64,000 bases of DNA, from contig OY282565.1 in NCBI GenBank assembly GCA_958296445.1, forward strand, positions 2,125,570 through 2,189,569, given 5' to 3'. The position numbers and the translations under genes are program-made. The stretch is from an uncultured Dehalococcoidia bacterium (GTDB taxonomy: Bacteria > Chloroflexota > Dehalococcoidia > Lucifugimonadales > UBA3495). The notes beneath the pieces are model-generated. The model saw nothing but the letters and a program-made list of their open reading frames with translations, did not search any database and had not been told where the DNA came from. Shown here piece after piece: positions 17,457 to 25,107 of the stretch (the first letter of the stretch is position 1; every line of letters begins with the position of its first letter).

Positions 17457-18242
17457 TCACTCCTTCCAAAAACGCTCTTCCTTGAAACGCCACCCTTGCG
17501 GCGGCAGCTTGCCTTTCATCTCTTCAATCATCCCCGGATGGCCGCAGGCGTAGATCAAAGTATCATCCTTGGGCAAACGAAACTTCTCCAGATACTCTTC
17601 AGCGATAGCGTTGACCCGGCCCGTAGCCCCTCCCCATCCCTTGTTGCGCGGCTCATTGGGCCGGCTCACCGTAGGCACGAACTTGACTATGTCGGGGTGC
17701 TTCCCCGCCAGCTCCATAAGCTCCGCATCATAAGTAAGCTCGTCGTAATAGCTGGCCCCCAGCAGAATATAAAAAGTATGTCCCTGCCCTTCTTCCAGAA
17801 CCGGGCCGTTGTGCAGGTAATCCCGCACCATACTAACCGACGGCGACACCCCGGTAACGGTAGACATCATAAAATGATGATGCGCCTTCTTGTCCATAGT
17901 GAAAATGCCCTTGGCCCTAGGCCGGACCGACATAGCGTCGCCGGGCTGCAACAGCCACATCAGCGGCGTCAACTCCCCGTCCGGCACCAGCTCAACGAAA
18001 ACCTCCAGCACCCTCTCATGCGGCGCCGACGCAATAGAGTAGGCCCGCTCGATAGGCCCAAGTCCCAGCGTGCAATACTGGCCGGGCCTGAAATTGAACC
18101 GGCCGCCCTCCTCGGGCTCCAGCTTAATAACCATCAGTTCGTCGGTGATGTCTCTGCGCTCAACCAGCCGCGCCTTGGGAAAAGCAGGGTTCGGGGTAAG
18201 GTTCGCGCCCTTTGCCATATCAGAGGTCACCGACTCTACCAT
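17457..18242 (-). CDS. Ferredoxin/flavodoxin-NADP+ reductase
   Basis: FAD enzyme that exchanges electrons between ferredoxin (or flavodoxin) and NADP(H). It has 261 residues. Motifs: FAD-binding RAYSIASAPHE (RxYS), GVSPSVSMVRDYL (pyridine-nucleotide GxxP region), and ACGHPGMIEEM (CGxP) near the C-terminus, which ends in an aromatic RFWKE as in bacterial subclass FNRs. It lies 77 bp after the nuoG-like gene in the same direction. That suggests it joins a soluble NAD(P)/ferredoxin redox module with the NuoEFG-like proteins. Start ATG 18242. Confidence 0.9.
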   Translation of the reverse strand: MVESVTSDMAKGANLTPNPAFPKARLVERRDITDELMVIKLEPEEGGRFNFRPGQYCTLGLGPIERAYSIASAPHERVLEVFVELVPDGELTPLMWLLQPGDAMSVRPRAKGIFTMDKKAHHHFMMSTVTGVSPSVSMVRDYLHNGPVLEEGQGHTFYILLGASYYDELTYDAELMELAGKHPDIVKFVPTVSRPNEPRNKGWGGATGRVNAIAEEYLEKFRLPKDDTLIYACGHPGMIEEMKGKLPPQGWRFKEERFWKE

Positions 18243-18319
18243 GACTCCCTCCTGCTCCCTTACGTTAAACGCATCAAAAGCCCTTGAGTAAGCCCAAAAT
18301 TATATGCCGGGCGCGGCGG

Positions 18320-21172
18320 CTATTCCGGTTCCCTTTTAACCAAGCGGGCCGGGCGCACTTCCAGCCCCGGAAGCATCGCCGCCGGGTCAAATTCCTGACT
18401 GGCCTCCATTTCAATAGCCAACTGCCCGAAAAGCGCGGTAGAAGCGACCACCCCCCGGGGCAGTCCGGGGTTCAAGCGCACTACCCCCGGCAGTTCCGGC
18501 CCGCCGGTGGCCGCGGTTTCCACCGCAACCTTGTCCCCCTCCGCCAGCCCGCTGTCGGCGGCGTCCCACGGGTTCACTTCCACCCATTCCTCGCGCCGGA
18601 TGCGGTTGCGCTTGCCCTTCACCACTTCCATCTCCCTATGCTGCTGCAACAGCACCCGCCCCGGCGCGAACCACAGCGGATATTCCGCCGGCGCCTCCGG
18701 TATGGGCAGATTAAAGGCCGGAGTAAGCGGCTCCGCCTTGCGCCCGCCGAACCCCCCGAAATACAGCGACGCCGTACCCGGCTGAACTGCCCCGTCCGCG
18801 CCGGAAGCCGGGCAAGGCCATTGCAACCCGCGATGTTGCCGCCCGGCGTACAGCACTTGCGTCGGCTGCGGGCTTTCCGTATGCGTCCGCAGCGTAAGCG
18901 TGCCTTCCCTCTCCAGCCGCCGGTGAGAAATCCCGCCGTATATCGGCGCAACCCTAGCGATTTCGTCCATAGTTTCCGCCGGAGTCAGCGACGGAAAGAC
19001 GCCGGGCTTGATGCGCTGCGCCAACTGGTTAATAACCCAGCTTTCCGGCTGCGCCCCATCGTCCCTGCGCAATCCCGCCTTGAACAGTTGCACCCGCCGC
19101 TCCAGATTGGTATAGCTGCCCGCTTTCTCCACAAAAGTGACCCGCGGCAGCACCACATCCGCCCGTTGCGCCAGCGGCGTGAGAAACGTATCGTGAACCA
19201 CCAGCAGTTCCAGCCCGGCCAGAGCCGCAACGGCATCCCCCAGCCTGCCGTTGCCGAAATTGGGACTGTCGCCCACCACCACCGCGGCCTTGAGCCTGCC
19301 GTCGCGGGCGGCTTCCATCATTTGCGCCAGCCCCAGCCCCGGCGTTTCCGGCGGCGCCGCGCCCCAGACCGACTCCACCGCCTGCCGGTCGGCTTCCTCG
19401 GAAACCCAGCCGTACCCCGGCAGACGGTTGGGCAGACAGCCCACGTCCCAGGCCCCCTGTTCGTTGGCCCCGCGCCGCATCGGATACAGCCCGGCCCCCG
19501 GCTTGCCCAGATTGCCCGTAAGCAACGCCAGATTGACCAGCGCCAGCACACAATTGCGCTCGTGATTGGGCGGTATATTATCCAGCCCGTAAACCACCGC
19601 CCCGGCATCGGCCTCGGCGTACAGCCGCGCCGCCTCCGCGATGTCCCCCGCAGGAACGCCGGTAGTCGCGGCCACATAATCCATATCCAGCGACCGCAGG
19701 GCGTAATTCAGGGTTGCCGGGCTTTCGCAGTTCTCGGCCAGCCATTCCTCCCGCTCCAGCCCTTGATCCAAGACGCAGCGCAGCAGCCCGCCCAGCAACA
19801 GCAGCTCCGTGCCGGGCGCCGGGCGCAGCCACAGACGGGCGTAGCGGGTAAGCTCCACCTCCCGCGAATCTATCACCACCAGCCGGGCGTTTTTCCGGGC
19901 CGCCTGCTTGATTGGCACCGCGGCCACATTCTGCTCCTCGGTGGCGTTGGCGTTGAAAGCGAGGATGCAGCCCGCCTGCTCCAGCTCCCAGACCGGGTTG
20001 GTGGCGGCGGCGAAACCGAGGGTGGATTCCAGCCCCAGCACCAGCTCCGGGTTGGTGTTGGAAGTCTGGTCAACGTTGTTCGACTCCATCACCAGCCGGG
20101 CGAACTTCTGCGCCAGATAATGCTCTTCATTGGTGCTGGTGGGCGAAGTGAGCAACGCAAACTCCGGCCCGCTCACCTGCGACAGACGGCCCGCCACATA
20201 ATCCAGTGCCTCATCCCAGCCGACTTCCCGCAAAACCCCGTCGCGCCTTATGCGCGGCACAGTCAGACGGCTGGCATCGTTGACGAACTCCAGCCCGAAC
20301 TTGCCCTTGAAACAAGCCTGTCCCCGGTTGGCCGGCGAGTTTAGCTCCGGCACCGCGCGAATCAGATCATCCTTGCCGTTGAACTCCAGATTCAACTGGC
20401 ACCCCACCGGACAATGGGGGCAGATGGAACGCTCCACCCGCCGCGCCTTCTCCCACTTGTGACCCCGCTCCACCAGCGCCCCCACCGGGCAGACGTCAAT
20501 GCAGGAACCGCAAAACTCGCACCCCGACTCCAGCAGCGACGTCCCAAAAGACGTCCCCACCAGCGCCTGCCCGCTGCGCTCCGTGAAGCCGATGGCGTCG
20601 TCGCCCCGCAGCTCCTCGCAGGCCCGCACACACCGCCCGCAGACGATACACAGGTTATAATCGCGGTCATAAAAGGGGTCGGACACTTCCAGCGGTATGT
20701 TGCGGTACTTGTAGCCCAAGGGCGATTCCAGGTTCATCCCCAAGTACCGCACCGTGTCTTTCAGCTCGCACCGCTCGTTCTTGGGGCAGGTTACGCAACG
20801 GTCGTTGACCGATACGTGGCGCAGGCAAACATCGCTGGGGCCGCAAATGTCTATCCGATGGCAAGTAAGGCAGCCGTTGGGATGCTCGGCGATAAGCATT
20901 TCCATCACCGACCGGCGAAGCTGGTCCACTTCCGTTGCCTGATTGCGAACCACCATCCCGTCGGCCACCGGCAGCGTGCAGGCGGCGGGATAGCCCCGCT
21001 GCCCCTCCACTTCGACGACGCACATCCGGCAGGCGGCGTAGGGCTTCATTCCGGGGTGATAGCACAAATAAGGCAGGTAGATTCCGGCGTCAATGGCCGC
21101 CTCCAGAACCATCTTGCCGGGCTGGGTAGTCACCTCAACCCCGTCTATGCTGATGGTGATGTCGTCGGGCAT
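18320..21172 (-). CDS. NuoG/formate-dehydrogenase-alpha-like iron-sulfur molybdopterin-fold subunit
   Basis: A 950-residue protein. Domains in order: plant-type [2Fe-2S] with Cys37, 48, 51 and 65; the His-Cys3 [4Fe-4S] motif (HPNGCLTCHRIDIC); two ferredoxin [4Fe-4S] motifs (CIVCGRCVRAC, CEFCGSCIDVC); a molybdopterin-oxidoreductase 4Fe-4S domain (CPHCPVGC ... CFKGKFG); then the large molybdopterin-type domains and a C-terminal dinucleotide-binding domain. This is the layout of FdhF-like, NAD-linked alpha subunits and of NuoG. Where formate dehydrogenases have Cys/Sec in NNVDxxxRLCH, this protein reads NNVDQTSNTNPE, so the Mo ligand is absent. It therefore looks more like an electron-transfer (NuoG-type) or bifurcating subunit than an active formate dehydrogenase. 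It follows nuoF-like and nuoE-like genes in one - strand operon. Confidence 0.82.
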   Translation of the reverse strand: MPDDITISIDGVEVTTQPGKMVLEAAIDAGIYLPYLCYHPGMKPYAACRMCVVEVEGQRGYPAACTLPVADGMVVRNQATEVDQLRRSVMEMLIAEHPNGCLTCHRIDICGPSDVCLRHVSVNDRCVTCPKNERCELKDTVRYLGMNLESPLGYKYRNIPLEVSDPFYDRDYNLCIVCGRCVRACEELRGDDAIGFTERSGQALVGTSFGTSLLESGCEFCGSCIDVCPVGALVERGHKWEKARRVERSICPHCPVGCQLNLEFNGKDDLIRAVPELNSPANRGQACFKGKFGLEFVNDASRLTVPRIRRDGVLREVGWDEALDYVAGRLSQVSGPEFALLTSPTSTNEEHYLAQKFARLVMESNNVDQTSNTNPELVLGLESTLGFAAATNPVWELEQAGCILAFNANATEEQNVAAVPIKQAARKNARLVVIDSREVELTRYARLWLRPAPGTELLLLGGLLRCVLDQGLEREEWLAENCESPATLNYALRSLDMDYVAATTGVPAGDIAEAARLYAEADAGAVVYGLDNIPPNHERNCVLALVNLALLTGNLGKPGAGLYPMRRGANEQGAWDVGCLPNRLPGYGWVSEEADRQAVESVWGAAPPETPGLGLAQMMEAARDGRLKAAVVVGDSPNFGNGRLGDAVAALAGLELLVVHDTFLTPLAQRADVVLPRVTFVEKAGSYTNLERRVQLFKAGLRRDDGAQPESWVINQLAQRIKPGVFPSLTPAETMDEIARVAPIYGGISHRRLEREGTLTLRTHTESPQPTQVLYAGRQHRGLQWPCPASGADGAVQPGTASLYFGGFGGRKAEPLTPAFNLPIPEAPAEYPLWFAPGRVLLQQHREMEVVKGKRNRIRREEWVEVNPWDAADSGLAEGDKVAVETAATGGPELPGVVRLNPGLPRGVVASTALFGQLAIEMEASQEFDPAAMLPGLEVRPARLVKREPE

Positions 21173-21233
21173 CGCTCGCTCCGCCTTCGATATTTACCAG
21201 TCCCCCCGGGAAGGTTCAGGGTTGGGCCATCCC

Positions 21234-22994
21234 CTACCGCCGCGACCGGGCGGGAGAAAACCGCGGGCCGTGGCAGGTTCCCGTAGGGCACCTATGCTCC
21301 AGAATATGCGCCTCGAACTCAGCAGGAAAATACCGCAACGCCGACGCCACCGGATTAAAGCCCAACTGCCCGTGACCGCACAGCGAACCCGCCTGCATAC
21401 TCTCCCCGGTGCTACGCATCAAATCCAAGTCTTCCGGTTCGCCCTTAAGGTCGCAAATGCGCTCCAGCACTTCCAGCAGATGACTCATACCCATCCGGCA
21501 GGGAAAGCACTTGCCGCAGGATTCGTATTGACAGAAAGCCACCAGCGAGCGGGTCAAATCCACCACGCAAGTGTCTTCGTCGGCGGCGATAATGCCCCCG
21601 GAACCGAGTATCGCCCCCGCGTTACGCAAAACCTCGAAATCCAGCACCACATCCACATTATCCGCCCCCAGCACCCCGCCCAGCGGCCCGCCCGTTTGTA
21701 GCAGCTTCAGTTTCTTGCCGCCCCGTATCCCCCCGGCGGCGTCATACAGCACATCCTTGAGATTGACCCCCAAAGGCACTTCCATCATTCCGGTATAGTT
21801 CAGCGCCCCCGACAAGCAAAGAATCGCCGTTCCGGTGCTGCGCTCATGCCCGATTCCGGCAAACCACGCGCCCCCTTTGGACACGATTTCCGGCACATAG
21901 GCCAAGGTTTTGACGTTGTTAATGTTGGTAGGCTTGCCGAACAGCCCCACCTGCGCCGGAAAGGGCGGGCGGAAACGGGGCATAGCCCGCTTGCCCTCAA
22001 TCGCCTCCATCAAGGCGCTCTCCTCGCCGGCCACATAAGAATCGCCGGTAAGGGCCACTTCCACATCAAAGCTGAAACCGGAACCCAAAATGTTCTCGCC
22101 CAGCAGCCCCAGCTCCTGCGCCTGCCCCACGGCGGCCCGGCACCGCTCAATCGGGCCGTCATGCCCGTGCCGGATAAAAATATACCCCCGGCTGGCCCCG
22201 GTGGCATACCCCGCCAGTATCACGCCCTCAACCAAAGTATGCGGGTCGCTCTCCAGAATCGCCTTGTCGTTAAACGCCCCCGGGTCGCCCTCCTCGCAGT
22301 TGCAGAGAACGTATTTCTCCGGCGAGGGATTCCCGGCCAGAAACCGCCACTTGGTCGCCGTCGGGAAAGCCGCCCCGCCCCGTCCCCGCAGCCCCGACTC
22401 GTTCACCTGTTGCAGTGCCTCACCCGGCGTCATTTCCAGCAACGCCCGATTCAGCGCCCGATACCCCCCGCTGGCGATATACTGGTAAATATCCAGCGGA
22501 TCTATATTGCCCGCGTTGCGCAGGGCAATACGGTTCTCCCAAGCCCGCATCGGATGCAACGACAAATCCCGCAACCCCGGCGGCGCAACAAAACCGCCCC
22601 CGCCGCCGCCCGAACCATCCCCCAAACCATCCAAAGGCGCCAGATAACCAAGGGCCAAAGCCTCCACCGGCTGCCCCCCGGCAACGTGGCCCGCCACAAC
22701 TTCCCCGGCCCGTTCCGGGTCGAAATTGCCATAAAACACCCGCGGGCCGCCCGGCAGTTGCACATCCAGCAACGGCTCGGCATAGCAAAGACCCAAACAC
22801 CCCACTTCAGTAAGGCGAGCGTCCACCTCCTGGCTTTCCAGCGCATCGCGCAGAGCAACAACCACGGCATCCGCCCCGGCCGCCTGCCCGCACAAAGCCG
22901 TCCCAACGCGCAGCCAAGGACGCCCCGCCTCGCCATCCCGACGGCGGAGCGCCTCCCCTTCCAATTGCTCAAAACTAGGGGACATCAACCTCAT
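21234..22994 (-). CDS. NuoF-like NADH-binding FMN/4Fe-4S subunit with N-terminal thioredoxin-like domain
   Basis: NADH-oxidising flavoprotein of 586 residues (or 583 if translation starts at the internal ATG 22985). The N-terminal ~120 residues resemble a thioredoxin-like 2Fe-2S domain (TEVGCLGLCYAEP). The core has the NADH-binding GRGGAAFPTATKWRF, the FMN-binding CNCEEGDPGAFNDKAIL, and the 4Fe-4S motif ESCGKCFPCRMG with a fourth Cys in GSLCGHGQ. This architecture is typical of HndC/FdsB/HydB-like soluble diaphorase subunits. Its first codons lie in one copy of an 85-bp tandem duplication shared with the 3' end of the nuoE-like gene. Confidence 0.9.
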   Translation of the reverse strand: MRLMSPSFEQLEGEALRRRDGEAGRPWLRVGTALCGQAAGADAVVVALRDALESQEVDARLTEVGCLGLCYAEPLLDVQLPGGPRVFYGNFDPERAGEVVAGHVAGGQPVEALALGYLAPLDGLGDGSGGGGGGFVAPPGLRDLSLHPMRAWENRIALRNAGNIDPLDIYQYIASGGYRALNRALLEMTPGEALQQVNESGLRGRGGAAFPTATKWRFLAGNPSPEKYVLCNCEEGDPGAFNDKAILESDPHTLVEGVILAGYATGASRGYIFIRHGHDGPIERCRAAVGQAQELGLLGENILGSGFSFDVEVALTGDSYVAGEESALMEAIEGKRAMPRFRPPFPAQVGLFGKPTNINNVKTLAYVPEIVSKGGAWFAGIGHERSTGTAILCLSGALNYTGMMEVPLGVNLKDVLYDAAGGIRGGKKLKLLQTGGPLGGVLGADNVDVVLDFEVLRNAGAILGSGGIIAADEDTCVVDLTRSLVAFCQYESCGKCFPCRMGMSHLLEVLERICDLKGEPEDLDLMRSTGESMQAGSLCGHGQLGFNPVASALRYFPAEFEAHILEHRCPTGTCHGPRFSPARSRR

Positions 22995-23124
22995 CCTAAG
23001 ACCGCCCGGCGGTATGGCCCTGAACCGCCGCAGCGTCTTCCCCTTCCGGTTGCTCGAAACTAAAGGGCATCAACCTCATCCTCAAACCGCCCGGCGGTAT
23101 GGCCCTGAGCCGCCGCCGCGTCTT
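22955..23124. repeat. 85-bp tandem duplication spanning the nuoE/nuoF junction
   Basis: Two adjacent imperfect copies (about 22955-23039 and 23040-23124) align with an exact 85-bp offset. Anchors are GCTCAAAACTA/GCTCGAAACTA, CATCAACCTCATCCT, CCGCCCGGCGGTATGGCCCT and CGCCG..CGTCTTCCCCT. The nuoE-like stop lies in the right copy and the nuoF-like start in the left copy. Confidence 0.85.
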
Positions 23125-23584
23125 CCCCTAAAAGATCCGACACCCGCCGGGCCGCAGCATCCGGGCTAACCCGCCCAACCAGATGATGGTCAACGGCCAT
23201 CACCGGAGCTTGGGCGCAGGCCCCGAGGCAAGTATTGAGCCGCACCGAAAGCCGGTGGTCGGCCCGCTCCCCCTCCCCCTCCAGCCCCGCCGCCTCCAGC
23301 GCCGCCTTCACCACGCCCATAGCCCCCATCAAATGGCACGACGCCCCCCAGCAAACTTCCACCTGCCGCGCCGCCGGGGGCCGGAACCGGAAGTTCGGAT
23401 AGAAAGACGCCACCGCCCAGACATCATTGACCGTCGCCCCGGTAAACTCCGCCACCCGCTCCACCGCCTCCCGCGGGATATAGCGCAATTCGTCCTCCAC
23501 CGCCAGCAAAGAGGACAGTATCGTAACCGTAGGCTGACTCTGCCCCCGCACAGCCCCATCTATTCGCTGTTCCAGCCCATCCAT
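23060..23584 (-). CDS. NuoE-like [2Fe-2S] subunit
   Basis: A 174-residue thioredoxin-like 2Fe-2S protein. The four ligands are in VCWGASCHLMGA and NTCLGACAQAPV, the standard C-x4-5-C and C-x3-C pairs. It would pass electrons from the FMN subunit encoded next. It is the first gene of the nuoE-F-G-like operon, and no membrane subunits of complex I are nearby. Its C-terminus (RFEDEVDAL) is encoded inside the tandem duplication and is likely altered relative to the ancestral protein. Start ATG 23584. Confidence 0.9.
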   Translation of the reverse strand: MDGLEQRIDGAVRGQSQPTVTILSSLLAVEDELRYIPREAVERVAEFTGATVNDVWAVASFYPNFRFRPPAARQVEVCWGASCHLMGAMGVVKAALEAAGLEGEGERADHRLSVRLNTCLGACAQAPVMAVDHHLVGRVSPDAAARRVSDLLGEDAAAAQGHTAGRFEDEVDAL

Positions 23585-23739
23585 TCAGCCGGACTCCCAA
23601 GCGGAAACCGGAGACGCCCCAAGCCAGCCCCGGCCCATTCGTGAAAGAATTAACAATCACGCGGATACTACCACACAGCCCAACAGCGATTCAACAGCAC
23701 CACAGCCACAGACACCCCCACAAAATCACTCCCGCCGCC

Positions 23740-24000
23740 GCCCGTCATTCTACCCCCGCCCGTCATACTAGCCGCCGCCCGCCATTCCGCCCCTGCCCGC
23801 CATACTAGCCGCCGCCCGCCATTCCGCCCCTGCCCGCCATACTAGCCGCCGCCCGCCATTCCGCCCCTGCCCGCCATACTAGCCGCCGCCCGCATTCCAC
23901 CGCCGCCCGCCATCCCGCCCCCCTGCCCGCCATTCCGCGCCCCTGCCAGCCATCCCGCGCCGCCCGCATTCCACCACCGCCCGCCATTACGCGCCCCTGA
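23740..24000. repeat. Minisatellite with a 37-bp unit
   Basis: The gap 23585-24343 (759 bp) has no gene. It contains an array whose ACTAGCCGCC boundary recurs at 23767, 23804, 23841 and 23878, giving a 37-bp period. The unit is composed of GCCGCCCGCCATTCCGCC and CCTGCCCGCCATACTA halves. The array then decays into shorter CCGCCCGCCATTCC pieces up to about 24000. The - strand frame over it (Gly/Arg/Ala-rich) is an artefact of the repeat. Confidence 0.8.
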
Positions 24001-24015
24001 CCGCCCCCCTTCCCC

Positions 24016-24102
24016 TAACTGTCATTCTGAGCGGAGCGAAGAATCTCACCTTGGAAGACAAGACCCTTTCGCCCCGCTAAGTGCGCCAAAAAGGAATTTC
24101 GC
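24016..24102. repeat. Palindromic intergenic repeat (TCATTCTGAGC family), single copy
   Basis: GTCATTCTGAGCGGAGCGAA begins the copy, and AAAAAGGAATTTCGCGATA ends it, matching the right terminus of the copies near 10.25 kb and 36.9 kb. Confidence 0.7.
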
Positions 24103-24173
24103 GATAACATCAAGCAAAGGCGCCACTATATCCCAAAGCAATACACCCCAAAAACAGCCATCCCCAACCGTAG

Positions 24174-24193
24174 GGGCGCACAGCCGTGCGCCC
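24174..24193. repeat. 20-bp perfect palindrome GGGCGCAC-AGCC-GTGCGCCC
   Basis: Eight-base-pair stem with an AGCC loop, preceded by GTAG. Identical copies occur at 55875-55894, 61575-61594 and 61682-61701, all intergenic. Confidence 0.75.
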
Positions 24194-24343
24194 CCGCAAA
24201 CAACATCACCGAGCCAGCCCAATCCCCATCGGCCAACCAACCCCCCCGTCACCAGCAAAACCCGCCCATCCTTACGCCCAGCTAAGAACAAACGGGTTTC
24301 GCCAACCCCAAAGTCACAAGCCCCATCCAAGGGCAAAGCCGCC

Positions 24344-24910
24344 CTACTCCACGCGGGCCACGCTGCCCAACAGGATCCGCTCCACCTCCGGGGCCAGAGC
24401 CTCTGCCCGCTGGCGGCACTCATCGTCGGTCAGGCTGGACAGCGGATGCGGGGCCACCGCGTACTCGTATTCCGGCACCCCCATCATACGAGTCATAGCC
24501 TTGGCGGTGTTGTTGAAAACGTGGGTAATGATGGACGCAGTAGGAATGCCCAGCCGCTCCATTTCAATGCCGTCGTGCACACTGCACGAACTGCAAGAGC
24601 CTCAATCCCCCACCCCGGTGATAAGCACATCCACCCCGTTAAGCATTTCCTCAATGGTGCCGGACTTAGTGGGCAGCGACGCCGAATGTTTGCTGAAATT
24701 GCGGACTTCCTTCAGCCCGTACTTCTCCTGCAAGATGCGCCCCAGCTCATTCAGCACCTTGTCCGAATTGGCCTTGGAGTTCTCCAGCAGCCCCAGCGTC
24801 ATCCCCTCCAGCGAACTGGGCCGCTCATTAAGCCGGAACTCCCCCACAGCCAGCTCCACCCCCGTAGGGTCAACCATCCTAACATTCCTGACCATCACCG
24901 TATCTGCCAT
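24344..24910 (-). CDS. UGSC-family selenoprotein (in-frame TGA read as selenocysteine)
   Basis: One frame runs from ATG 24910 (AGGAGG six bases upstream) to 24344, giving 188 residues with an internal TGA at 24604-24602. Around it the protein reads ITGVGD-U-GSCSSCSVHDGIEM. This is the U-G-S-C motif that gives the UGSC (seleno)protein family its name, followed by another CxxC. Both halves are collinear and conserved-looking: DPTGVELAV, LGLLENSKANSD before, and MERLGIPTASIITH after. A perfect stem-loop lies 12 nt past the TGA (separate entry). Conventional gene callers would split it into a 102-residue and a 78-residue ORF. The family's biochemical function is not established; the redox-type UxxC suggests thiol/selenol chemistry. 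A related partner-like gene lies 2.7 kb away at 27653-28678. Confidence 0.88.
24573..24589 (-). promoter_or_regulatory. Candidate bacterial SECIS element of the UGSC gene
   Basis: On the - strand, TCGTGC and GCACGA form six perfect pairs around the loop AGTGT. The loop starts 18 nt after the TGA, within the accepted bacterial SECIS distance, with G at loop position 2. The same loop form (AGTNT) occurs in the ArsC-like gene. Confidence 0.7.
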
Positions 24911-24963
24911 AACACCCTCCTGCCTCGGTTGATAACGCGCTAGGGCCTATGATAGCATAATCC

Positions 24964-25072
24964 TGCTAGAGTCGCGCTGATTTCGTTTTGCCTTTTGCTA
25001 TTGAGCATAGCAACGGGATGGGGTTGCCCCATGCCCCCTGTCACGCTCAATAGGAACAGGGCGACTCTAGCA
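24964..25072. repeat. Nested inverted repeats able to form a ~110-bp hairpin
   Basis: TGCTAGAGTCGC (24964-24975) is the exact complement of GCGACTCTAGCA (25061-25072). Inside, CTATTGAGC (24998-25006) pairs with GCTCAATAG (25045-25053), and at the tip ATGGGG-TTG-CCCCAT forms a tight hairpin. The element lies between the divergent UGSC and protease genes and could be a mobile miniature element or a structured leader. Confidence 0.65.
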
Positions 25073-25107
25073 AGCTGCCTGCGTCCTACGCAACAGGGGG
25101 TACTCTT

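Noticed and set aside
18284..20344. 686-codon + strand frame opposite the nuoG-like gene
   Set aside because: Arg/Pro/His-rich translation with no family features; shadow of a conserved gene.
18320..21172. Selenocysteine in the formate-dehydrogenase-like subunit
   Set aside because: The reading frame has no internal TGA, and the Mo-ligand position is not Cys either.
23740..24000. CRISPR-like array
   Set aside because: The 37-bp units are contiguous with no unique spacers, and no cas genes are near.
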